Origin: Onthophagus taurus
Taxonomy: Eukaryota; Arthropoda; Insecta; Coleoptera; Scarabaeidae
Assembly (NCBI RefSeq): GCF_036711975.1
Contig: NC_091973.1
Coordinates: forward strand, 3,782,001 to 3,846,000
Reading direction: 5' to 3'
DNA length: 64,000 nucleotides
The notes below the pieces were generated by a model that worked only from the letters and a program-made list of their open reading frames with translations, was not told the origin of the DNA and ran no database searches. Shown here in pieces: positions 1-12,100 of this stretch. Positions within the stretch are counted from its first letter, which is position 1; the number at the start of each line of letters is the position of its first letter. The position numbers and the translations under genes are program-made.

Positions 1-1395
1 CCAAAAATCGAGAATCTGATACGGTTAACGGCAGGGCAGTGGCATAAAACATGCTCAACCGTCTCTGCTTCCTCCGCACATAGTCGGCATTCAACATCGT
101 CGGCTAAACCCAACAAGTTGAGGTGTGCTTTTAATCGGCAGTGCCCAGTAAAAACACCCATTAGAACTTTTATGCCACTACGGGCAAGTCCTAAAATATT
201 CCCGGGTTTGACAGTGGCGATGTTAATAAACACCTTAGCATGTCTCATTCCAGGAGAACTGGTCCACAGTAGGCGAAGTCTCTCTTCACCCCACAGTCCA
301 ATCCTATATTTGGCCATCGTAAATGATACACCAACTGCTGGTTCCGGCCCCACAAACGCTTCAGCGCTGCCATCTCGTGCTAGCTTATCTGCCGCTTCAT
401 TGCCAGCAACCCCAGAGTGACCCGGGACCCAGATCAGAGAGACTCTGTTATCACAACTCAGTGTGTTTAATGTTCTCTTACAATCATTAACCAGAGCCGA
501 CACCGTTTTCACGGCTTGCAGCACCTGGAGAGCGGCTTGACTGTCTGAGAAAATTCGTACTGTCATGTTCTTCACCCCTCTTTCAAGAAGGATTTTAGCA
601 CCCATGTCAATAGCAAATACTTCCGCCTGGAATACAGTACAGTACGTACCCAGGCTGTAGGCTTGCTTAATTCGAGGTGTCTGGCAGTATACTCCTGCTC
701 CTACCCCTTCAGGCGTTTTTGATCCATCTGTGTACAAGCAAATGTCTGCCCGAACCAGAGAATTTTCATTTTCGATCCAGGACTGCCGCTCAGGCAGTAC
801 AATCTGGTATCGAGCATTAATCACTGATAGTGATACCGCCAAATCTGACGGCATTGATAGCACAGTATCAGTGCTTATAATGTCTTCCGCAGCCCATTGA
901 CAGGACATGTCGGAACAGTTTTGAGCATATTGCTTAAATCTGTAATTGGTTGTTCTAGCCACTTTCTCTATATGCAAATACAGATGAGATAGGCCAAGCA
1001 GAACCTCCATTGCTAGAGTTGGCGTTATGCCTATCGCACCAGAGATTGCCAATCCAGCTACTCGTTGAATTCGTGAAAGTTTACTGATAACTGAAGTCTG
1101 TCGGACTTTCCTATACCAGGCTGCTGCTCCGTATGTGATCATAGGTCTAACAACAGTCACATAGAGCCAGTACAGTCTTTCAGGGGTAAGACCCCAATTT
1201 TTTCCACAAGGATTGCAACAAGTCCACAAGGATAGTCTAGCTTTGTGCAAAACTCCCTGCAAATGTCCATTCCATGACAGGGTTTTGTCTAGGATTACTC
1301 CTAGATATTTGACTTCCTTTGAGAAAGGAATTTCTTCACCTTGGATAGTTGGGCGGATTAGTCCATCCAACTTTCGCTTCCTTAACCCCTTCCTT
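1..1395 (-). mobile_element. LINE fragment: end of RT plus RNase H domain
   Basis: Read on the minus strand this encodes the distal part of a non-LTR retrotransposon polyprotein. From about 1395 downward it gives a post-RT segment with KYLGVILDKTLSWNGHL and ITYGAAAWY, then an RNase H domain starting YTDGSKTPEGVGAGVYC, then SDSQAALQVL, then WVPGHSGVAGNEAADKLA, and at the window edge the Cys/His tail CRLCAEEAETVEHVLCHC. These are hallmarks of RNase H-bearing LINEs of the I/R1/LOA/Jockey type; I cannot choose a clade. The element runs off the left edge, so its 3' end is not visible. It is a 5'-truncated copy and meets a second, inverted copy at about 1396. Confidence 0.85.
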
Positions 1396-1990
1396 AACAC
1401 CCTGGGTACGTACTGTACTGTTTTCCAGGCGGAAGTATTTGCTATTGACATGGGTGCTTGACATGATTGTAAGAGAACATTAAACAGACTGAGTTGTGAT
1501 AACAGAGTTTCTCTGATCTGGGTTGCTGGCAATGAAGTGGCAGATGCGCTAGCACGAGAGGGCAGCTCTAAAGCGTTTGTGGGACCGGAACCAGCAGTTG
1601 GTGTATCATTTGCGATGGCCAAATATAAGATTGGACTGAAGAGAGACTTCGCCTACTGTGGACTAGTTCTCCTGGAATGAGACATGCTAAGGTGTTTATT
1701 AACATCGCCACTGTCAAACCCGGGAACATTTTAGGACTAGCTCGTAGCAGCATTAAAGTTCTAATGGGTGTCTTTACTGCAGATTAAAAGCACACCTCAA
1801 CTTGATTTTGGGTCGCAATTTATCTCCTCAAAGGATCTGAATGACCTTTCACCGAGCAAGGTATTAATGTTCGTTAGGAGCATTGGACTGCGCGGTGAAA
1901 TTTGATAACGATATCTATCGGAGTACAATAGATCCTTAGGGTGCGGTGCAAGGTTGGTTATTCCGCCTACCAGATATGTAGTCTATGTAA
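1396..1990 (+). mobile_element. Second LINE copy, inverted and internally deleted
   Basis: The plus strand repeats the RNase H and C-terminal part of the neighbouring LINE in opposite orientation. LGTYCTVFQAEVFAIDMG (about 1402-1456) is followed almost directly by DCKRTLN, which skips the SDSQAALQ block of the other copy, so about 100 bp is deleted. The copy then reads SLIWVAGNE, FVGPEPAVGVSF and, near 1810-1900, a frame ending LMFVRSIGL, typical of this LINE type's C-terminus. Stops and frame changes show it is dead. The two copies are head-to-head, as produced by separate 5'-truncated insertions or by twin priming. Confidence 0.8.
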
Positions 1991-3128
1991 TGTAATATAG
2001 CGTAGATTTTTTTTTGTATTTTGGAGTATAATAAATCCTTCCCCTTTTTCTGTGATACACTAACGAATGGAGGGTTGATTGATAACAGGAAACATTGGGC
2101 AGGACAACTCTTTGTGTTCGTTGTAGCATTTTTGCGCCAACGACAAGCCGATCGGAAAAGTGCGACTATTAGTCGCCTTGCCTCGGTTCGAGTGGCCTCT
2201 TTTGTCATCGCAAACAATAAACATCACCCACCCAATTAGTAACAGAAAAGAAAAGGGAGCGAAAGAGACACCCCTTGGAGAAATCGAAGGAACGGGAACC
2301 GGAGGACGATTTGGGCATCGTTAACCGTTCGGAATGGACACGGCGATGGGATTCGCTCGTCGCGAATTGATTAATTAAAAACGGGTTCGAAATTCCCGAA
2401 CGACCGAGCCGGTAAATTGAATCGGCGAGTAATTAATGTACGGAAGATGGATTAGTTAAAAGTTATGGCTCAAAGTTCTCAAGACATTAAGGTGGATCGG
2501 CCGGCTTAATGAATCCCAAGTTGTGCCCGATTAAAGAGACCGTGTAAACAAAACGGGCAAAGGGGATAGGGTGAATTTGAATATCAATTTCAATTCTATT
2601 TGCCGTCGCATCCGTTTCTTCCCGTTTCCCCGTGCGATTCTGATTGAACCGAATCCATACGGACGTCGCGGTTGAATAACTTATAAGCGGCACAATCAAT
2701 AATTGATGTGTATCAAGAATCGGAGACGATTTGTTTGAGCTCGTTATGTTTCTGACTTTCAATACTATATCCTATAATACAAACATTTCTACCATTACAT
2801 TTTAAATTGAAATTTCTTTTCTATTAGAATATCCTATTTCAAATATTCTTCTTTGAATTTAAATTAAAAGTGTATTTTAGTGTGCAAAAATAGTTCCGAT
2901 AAATTCTGTCATAAATCTAGGTCATAGCGAGGCTAATTGGTGAAAAAAACGGCCTGCAAAGTACACATTAATATTCGATCCGAATTTTCCGATTGAACTT
3001 CCATTTAATCGAAAAGTTAAATAGCAAATCAAATATTCCCCGAAAAATTGAAATCCGCCACACGGTCGGATTTCGTTCCTTTTCCATTGATTTCACGCTA
3101 ATTGCTATCTTTTTTTTTCAAATTACAG
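1991..3128. other. Non-coding stretch upstream of the first visible dpr exon
   Basis: No convincing gene is seen on either strand. Short open frames at 1936-2239 and 2487-2762 overlap on opposite strands, have no family resemblance and are probably chance. The last ~20 bases are a T-rich polypyrimidine tract ending in the acceptor AG at 3127-3128, so this is most likely the 3' end of a dpr intron. The exon with the signal peptide must lie to the left of the window. Confidence 0.6.
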
Positions 3129-6100
3129 CCGAGCAGGTGGTGAAAAGAGGTGTTCAACCATCTGGGCGCAGAATCGGGTACAATTCCTTGGATGGGCCCC
3201 AGACGTCGCCGATGCCTGAGATGACGCTACCTCCAAGAAAATTTGATCCTCAATTCGACTTAACAACTCCGAAAAATGTCACTGCCCTCGTTGGAAAATC
3301 GGCCTATTTAAGCTGTCGCGTTCGAAATATCGGAAATAAAACCGTAAGTAATAAGTGAATAGAAACTGATTCTCCTCGACGAGGAAAATTAACGACATCG
3401 GAAAAGACACCGAATCGAATCGAACACCCGCGAAGAAAAGAATTGAAAGAATCACAACAAGTCGAGGTTAAGACCACAATTAATCCGTTGTTCGCGTGAA
3501 CGGTTCCGAAATAATAGCGAATAAATCATTTCTGTAAATAATACTGATACTGGTCTCGGCGTCTCAGACGAGATTTATACGACAGCCACTGCCCTTTAAT
3601 CTCATTCTTTCACCATATAAATCTAAAAAACAGATAATATATTGGAAACAGATCTAAACTTAAATTTTCAAATTTTTATATCGATTTATATTTTTCTTAT
3701 ACAAAGAAATAAAAACTTATTAAACTTCAAGCAGGATAGACTTGTTTTTACACGAGTGATACCATTAACAACTTTATGGAAGAAATAATCTTGTCATCAT
3801 TGCAAGTATGCAACCAATATCACAGTACTTGTATTACAATACGCGATTTGCGTATTTGGTTGCATACTTGCAGTGATGACGTCGAGTACGATAATTAATT
3901 AACACAGTGTACAGGTGTCCCAATTTCGATGTCCGCATAGGCTATCTCCGAAACTAAAAGAGATAGAAAAAAAGTAGCTTACATGTCATGATCTCGTTTT
4001 TCGAGAAAATGCTAATGCCGAAAACTCCGAACAGCTATCGTCTTTTGTTTTCGCCCTATCGGCAAAAACTTAAAATTTTGCGAAAACGACAATCGCGAAT
4101 ATCTCACTTATTATCAAAGATGGAGTATTATAAATAAAACATTATATGGGCAACTTTTTACGAAGAATTCAGTGGCGTAGGTAGAATTTTTTTCCCATTT
4201 TTTATTTTCGAGATTTTTGACGTAACTTTATTTTTTTAAAGGGAAACCATAGTTGGCTATGACCTAAAATAATTTGTTATTTTCTTCTGATAACAAATAT
4301 ATATACTTTTACAATGAACTTCGAAAATTATGAAAATGTAACATGATGGAATGCTATATGTTATCAGATAAGAATGCGACGTTAGCCGCGGAATTATATT
4401 TCACAAGGTATTCAGAAAGAAGACAACCGCACGTAAGAACCTTCAGCCGGTTAGCAGAAAATTTAATAGATTTTTGGTCCATCCCCAAACCACGTGCAAA
4501 AACATGCCAAAATGGCCTGCAAGAGGATGAAGTCAATGTGTTGGCTTCACTTGCGATAAATCCATCAACATCTTGCAGAGAAATTGAACAAGACGTCTGA
4601 CCCAAAAACCGCTGCTTCCGAATATGAAAGAAAAATATGTATAAACCATACAAAGCGGGCCTAACTCATTATTTACGTGCAGGAGATGTCAATCTAAGAT
4701 TAGAATTTTGTAGATGATATTTAGAAAAATTATATAATCTGCTGTTTGTTCAAAATGTCATCTGGACCAATGAAGTCTCTGAGTGTTCAAAGAAGGTTGA
4801 GGTTCAATGTATGGTGTGCCCTTTTAGATAATAGAATGTTGGCATATAGTATCTATCATAAAAACTTAAACTCAGGTAATACCTCAATATATCAAGGCAG
4901 CACATTGTGCCTTTGGTCGACAATTTGCCATTAAATAAGTCTCAAATGATATATTTTCAATATGACGGAGCACCAGCACATAATGCCAGAGTTGTCAGTG
5001 AATTTTTAAATACTACTACAAACTTTGGCAATAATTGGAAACAATGGGCACGTTCAGCCGGTGTCAACTGTTAAGTTGCTATATTAGCAGTCGCGGCTGA
5101 ACGATATGCTAAGTCAGCGCTGTTACGCAGCAGTTTAGTAAATATCTCAGCGTAAGTAATCTGCGCATAGTTTGTCAGCGGTTGGGAAATTCTAGGTTAG
5201 GATTAATATTTTTTGTTTCTCCCCTTTAATTTTGAGAACTGGCAGAACTGTATAAAATGAAATGAGCCTTAAAATCAACATCATCATCCATTATCTCTTG
5301 TAATAACACAAAATTTTCAAAAATATTATTGTTGGCCATAGTTTTAGGTTATGCTGAACTGCTAATTCTCAATTGCTTGTTCAGCCGATTTCGTTCCGGT
5401 GTATTAAAGCTCATACAACCAGCTGACTGATTTAATTCAACTGTTGACACCTGCTGAACGTACCCAATGTTTTCCATCGTGGCATTGTTATCACCATAAC
5501 AACATTAAGTTTTAAATACATACAATAGTTTTAGAAAGAACAAAAAAAATTGATACATTATGTTCCATCATAGTATGTATGGTTATCACCATAGCAACAT
5601 TAACTTTTAAATACATACATTAGTTTTAGATAGAACAAAATGAATTTTTGTTAATTATTCAATAACTATAAGAAATATGCCCCACAAACTATATATATTT
5701 GTTATCAGCAGAAAATAACAAATTATTTTAGGTCATAGCCAACTATGGTTTCCATTTAAAAAAATAAATTATGTAAATAAAAAACTTTGCTTTTCTCTAC
5801 TTTCCTCTACTCTCCTTTCTCCTACCTTTTCTCCTTTCTTTCCCTATTTCCCTAACTAAAACGCTAACTTGACATAACATGACATTGAATTTTTTTTAAA
5901 CCTTGACTCAAGCACCAAGAACTTACTCAACACTAACGAAGCTTCATATAATAACAGAAAAATAATATTTATGCTAATTATGACCACAAAGACAACAAAA
6001 TATATTCAGCCAAAAACACCATACACCCCTCCCTAAAAAGAAACCCCCAGAAGAACGAGGATTTTAAAGCCATGGTTGCAACTCTAAAATCGCAACTATC

Positions 6101-9100
6101 TGGGTCCCATGGCAACTACTCCTTTCCTTTCTCCTGCCTTTTATCCTTTCTTTCCCTATTTCCCTAACTAAAACGCTAACTTGACATAACATGACATTGA
6201 ATTTTTAAACCTTGACTCAAGCACCAAGAACTCACTCGACATTAACGAAGCTTCATATAATAACAGGAAAATAATATTTATGCTAATTGTGACCACAAAA
6301 ATAACAAAATGTATTCAGCCAACTTAACCTTACCACAATATTTTAAACTATTTAAATTTTAAAGAATACACGGCTATATTCACAAGGTTGAACATAACCT
6401 AAAAATAAAGATAAAGCAACCATTACTAATAATAACATTCAACGTGAACTAAAAATAAGGAAAAACATAAAAATAGAGAAAATTTTAACAACATTTAAGA
6501 ACGAATAATTCAAGAAAGTACTGATGAAAGAAGAGATGATTCCAGATTTCGAAAATTAAAAGTATAAAAGACGTAAGTTAATTTTTGAAATAACCTAAAA
6601 ACATGTATTTTTTGAAGAACAAAATTTATTATATATTTTTAATTTAGTTTTTAATGTAATTTTTAAATTGTGTAACAGGTGGCTATTGCTCCTGAAGATG
6701 ACTAAAAAGAATTAGTCGAAACCGGTAGAGCCGAAAATAAAAGATACCCTTCTGAAAAGCAAAGTTTTTTATTTACATAATCTAACAGGATGGGAAGTAA
6801 TAATATTAATAAAAAAATAAAGTTATGTCTCAAATCTCGAAAATAAAAGATGGGAAAAAAATTCTACCTACGCCACTGAATTCTTCGTAAAAAGTTGCCC
6901 ATATAATGTTTTATTTATAATACTCCATCTTTGATAATAAGTGAGATATTCGCGATTGTCGTTTTCGCAAAATTTTCAGTTTTTGCCGATAGGGCGAAAA
7001 CAAAAGACGATAGCTGTTCGGAGTTTTCGGCATTAGCATTTTCTCGAAAAACGAGATCATGACATGTAAGCTACTTTTTTTTCTATCTCTTTTAGTTTCG
7101 GAGATAGCCTATGTGGACATCGAAATTGGGACACCCTGTACTTAGAGCAGCCGAGATTATTTCTTTCATAAGCTTCATCAGGATAGACTTGGTTTTGCGC
7201 TCCGAATCCTGAGTGATACTATTAACAACTTTATGGAAGAAATAATCTCGGTCGCCCAAAATATACTGTTGGAAATAATTCACGAGCACACCCTATATAA
7301 TTTGAACGCATGAACATAAATCTATAATATTTGCGGAGCATAAAGGTTCACTGTAGACGAGTTTATTTTTCGAGTTTTTCTGACGTGGTATTGTTGACTG
7401 AGCCGCCTTTCCAAGTGGAATATTCCTTCGCTATGGAGACCGAATGGGTGAGATATACCGGTCGTTTTTAGTGTGGTGTGAGGGACCAGGTTGTTGTCGT
7501 ATTTTGTGCGCAATGGAATCAGATTATACAGGGTGTACTCGTGAATTATTTCCAACAGTGTATTATTGACTATAAGATTTGAACTATTGAGTGCCTTTTC
7601 TATGCTGAGAGCTAGTCCAGAGTTTTACTTTGAAAGACTTACATATAAAAGATTATTTTTTATTAACCAAGTTAATCTTTTGCTTTCAAAACTTTAAGTT
7701 CCTTCTTTTGGTTGTCGCTTACGAGTGAGGATGAACTCAAACTAACAGTGTGATAAAGTTCGTGAAAGCTGGCCGAAATAGGAAAGCGTTTCATTTTCAT
7801 TTTCCTGTAACTTTACTTCAGCGCAACTTACAGTAATAGTAAATTGTAGTGGATAACAAAGAGTTTTTTTTCAGTCTGAAAAGCAGTAACGTACTTTAAA
7901 AGTAGCTCTAAAACAGCTAACCATTTTTCTTTAGGTGTACACATAATAAGGTTCAGTTCCAAAACTTAGATGGAAATCAAAGTAATCAAATATTGAATTT
8001 TGACAAAATCAGTTTCCATTCTTATTCATTTAATATTTAATATCCACTTCATTTAAATTATTTGCTATTATTTCCAACAAAGTCATAAAATCCAATATTT
8101 TCCAGTTTATAAAACCTGAAACACTTATAGGAATTCTCTTTAATGTGGAAATCGAACACGCACAAACACATGAAGCCGTTTACGAACACAGTCGCGAGAA
8201 ACCAAACGCATGCCGACCCATTATCAGTGCAAAACGTCTACCACGTAATGCAAAAGAACGGAGCTTTTTCGCGGGGCTTAAAAACGCCCACTTCTGTGGG
8301 CACTTTTTTCCGTGGTGTCGTACTCCCGTCGGCCTTCAGCTTTTAAAAGTATGGCCCAATTAAAACGGTCACAACGGCAGAAGCCGGCTTACAAATTATC
8401 CGGCCATTGTTGTCTCTTTGATGTTTACGTGCGTCAGTATATCTTGACCGTCTAGAAATGAATTCAAAAAATAATAGTTATTTAGTTTTTGTTTTACACA
8501 AGATCAAAGGCACATAACACTAAAATTGATTATTTAAAATAATCTTTATTAATAATGGAAATTGAAAAGAGCAACACAGCCAATAATTGACTTTTATTAT
8601 AAGATCGGCAATAAAGGGGAAAGGTCAGAATTCAATTGTAGTAAGTGATAAGGGATAACTGTGGCCGGTCTTGGGGTGGATGAAGGGGTGGCGTCGTCGC
8701 GACGCCGGTCGATAGCGTAGAATCCCGCACCCCGAAGACTTTAGTATGGGTGCCTTTTCCCGCGGACGTCTTGATTTCGGCACGCCATAGATTGGCCGCC
8801 CTATTATTTACTCCCCCACGACATTCGTCTGATTTACGGCGCCGTTTTCAAAATCACGGGATAGCTACTTCGGCGCGTCCGTTTATGGCGAGCTTTTTTC
8901 GCCGCGAACCGTAAAACGCCGCATATATTCGTATTTACGCCCCCGCGCATAAGATTTACACGCGTTCCCCTTTATTATCATTGTAAAAGACGGTTTAATC
9001 ATAATACTTCACTTTTATGCCGACTGTATCATCTAAAGTAAACTATCGTTCTTTTTAAACGTATTGGATTACCATAGTTACGAAACTTTTATATCAGCAA

Positions 9101-12100
9101 TAACAATATTTCGATTTAAAAAGTTAAAAACTTTTATTTGTTACGTGGATATATGGGTCATTGTTTTCTTAGTTAAAGTCCTTCATCGTGTTTACCATGT
9201 TTTCATGAAAAACGACGTTGTCGACGTAGGTGTCGTTGCCGATCATCTCGCCTCATCGAACTTTGTTTTACACTTTGCTACCTCACATTAAGGCCCTAAA
9301 TATCTATATAGTGACTATAAATTAACTCGATAGTCAGTAATTGCACGAGGAATGACCGTTTACTTTTCATTTCCTCCTTCGGTGATATACGCCCGGAGTT
9401 ATCTGTATTGGTTTACACTCCATTGGAAGGGCTGGGTTAAGAATGGGCCGCGATAATGCCCGCAGAGAGATCGTATTCCCGGGAAAAATTGCCCAGGTAT
9501 ATATTTTATATGCGAACCCCTTTGATATAGTCTTGGTATTTCTTATTATGTTTTTCTCATCCCTCTAATTTAATGCGTGTCTCATCCCTAGAGGTCTAAG
9601 GTCTAATTAACATGCCACACGGTTATTCCGAAACGCCCTTTAAATATTAAGTAACAATACTCCACGACTAAGGAACGAACACAATCAAAAATTTATGAAA
9701 ATTGCAGTGATTACCCGCGTAGTGTCCCCAAGCCAACCCTTTCGCACCGAATAGACTCCCATTTCTTTTCGAGCACTCGTAAATTATTCCTAAAGTAAAT
9801 TAAACCGCATCGAATTTACAATGTACAATGCGTTTAAAACACTATTAAACCAAAAGTTTGAATTATTAACCCTATTATTTTCAATTTTCATTTATAATTG
9901 AATCAAAAACTTCAAATTAAACATTTTAGGTCAAAAACCAGAATGATTTTAGGTCTAGTGTTAGTTTTAGGTCTAGTCTTTTGTTAGTTCTAGTTATTAT
10001 TCAGGGCAAAATGTCCAAATCACTTAAATATTAATAATATTAATATTAAATATTAATAAAAGCTCTGCGTATTGTATGCCTTGAGTAATATCTTGACCAT
10101 TACTTTATTATAATGTCGACCCAAAAAGGGGATGTTATTTTTCCACGGATTTTAAAATGTACAGTGTGTTAATTAATTATCGTACGCGACGTCATCATTG
10201 CAAGTATGCAACCAATATCGCGATTTGCGTATTACAATACCAATACTGTGATATTGGTTGCATACTTGCAATGATAAAGTCGGGTACGATAATTAATTAA
10301 CACACTATTTTTATTAGATAATACTCTAACATCTAACGTCTTTCTATTACCAACCTAAACTCTTGAAACTAAAAATAACTAACTTAACTATACAGGGTGT
10401 CTCACGTAACTGGTTCGTTAGAACTTTTTTAGGTTCCACTATTCATAGAGGTTTGAAATTTTGGTAGCATGGGTTGTTCATTCTAAACTTTCAATCTAAA
10501 ATATTTTCAAGATGGCCACCACTTTCGGTCTACCGGAAGTAGACCACAACTTCGTTATTTTAAATGGAATGCTATAGTTTTTATTACACCTTACAATTAT
10601 ACATAAAAAAATATGTTGACTTTGATAAAAGTTGTTGTTATCTACCATTTTTTGTTTTCGAGTTATTTTGATTTTAAGCTTTTTTTGACAAATTTCACCA
10701 TGCTCTTTAAAAGCCTATATCTCAGTTAACGTTCATTAAAAAAACCTCTTAATTGGCACGATTACTCTTCAGATGTTGCCGAATAGATTGTCATTTCTCG
10801 TATCAGAGTATCTTATACAGGATGGTCAAAAATTGAATTACCGTTTCTCCATATTCAATTGCGAGAAAGTCGAAAATTTTAAATGGATTCCCTTTCTGAT
10901 AGGGTAAAGAAATATGGGGTGTTCCATTTAAAATTTTCGACTTTCTCGCAATTGAATATTAAGAAACGATAATTCAATTTTTGACCAGCCTGTATAAGAT
11001 TCTCTGATACAACAAATGACAATCTATTTGGCAGCATCTGTAGAGTAGTCGTGCCAATGCAGAGCTTTTTTGAATGATCGTTAGCTGAGATATGGGCTTT
11101 TAAAGACCATTTGTCAAAAAACACTTAAAATCAAAATAACTCGAAAACAAAAAACGCTAGGTACCAACAACTTTTATCAAAGTCAACATATTTTTTTACG
11201 TATAATTGAAAGGTGTAATAAAAACTATAGCATTCCATTTAAAATAACGAAGTTGTGGTCTACTTCCGGTAGACCGGAAGGGGTGGCCATCTTGAAAATA
11301 TTTTAGATCGAAAGTTTAGAATGAACAACCCATGCTACCAAAATTTCAAACCACTACGAATAATGGAACCTTAAAAAGTTCTAACGAACCAGTTACGTGA
11401 GACACCCTGTATATATAAATTAAGTTCTTAAACTCTTTTAATAAAGTTTATGATCATCAAACTTTTTAGGTATCTTTCTTTGTCTCCCTTCTCTCTTCCT
11501 TGGTTCTTCCTTCGCTTTTATTGGTTCTTGCTGTCTTATTTTGTACCTCGAATTGTTAATATTATTCTCATTCGTTTCTTCTTTCAAATTGTTTGTATCA
11601 TTGTTATTTGTTTCTTTCGTTTTCTCTTCTAACTCTGTTTCCATTCTCTTTTCATTATTCTCACTGTGTGACTGCACTACTTCATTTGGTTGATTAGGTA
11701 TTTCAGGCATTAATGGCCAGAATAAATTTCGTTTAGCTAGTTAAATGAACTTTTTCAATCATAGTTTTTCTCAAATTGTATGGTATTATTATTCTATCAT
11801 TTTTGAATAAAATTCCATCTTGCACTGATATTTCGTGTTTATACTGATTGTATATTTTTATGTTTTCAGGAATTGCCAACCATCTATAATAAATGTTATT
11901 GTAAAGTTTTGTCTTTCAAAGTTTCCTCTTCAATTATTTTAAGTCTTTCTCCGGTAACCTGTAAATAAGTCGCACTTTTCTTTTTTTCAAATACTTTGAA
12001 AATATTGATTCTTTTGTGCTTCGATATTTCATTATAATAACTATCGTTTAATGTGTCGGCTACTACATTATTCTTTCCTGTGACATATTCTAATTCAATT

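Larger units (their letters stand above)
3912..7138 (+). mobile_element. Tc1/mariner-like DNA transposon with ~400-bp TIRs, interrupted by two other elements
   Basis: Both ends read CAGG(G)TGTCCCAATTTCG inward and are flanked by TA, the target of the Tc1/mariner superfamily. The left TIR covers about 3912-4315. Its mirror is split: 6812-7138 is the outer part and about 5685-5768 the inner part, separated by the inserted element at 5769-6780. Between the TIRs the plus strand encodes transposase remains: an N-terminal helix-turn-helix near 4343-4600 (TLAAELYFTRYSERRQPHVR, then NPSTSCREIE) and a catalytic-domain piece near 4950-5030 (YFQYDGAPAHNARVVSEFL). The reading frame is broken by stops and by a MITE at about 5042-5469, so the element is inactive. 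Confidence 0.8.

Noticed and set aside
8143-8363. Two overlapping plus-strand frames
   Set aside because: They overlap in different frames inside the dpr intron, without homology or splice support.
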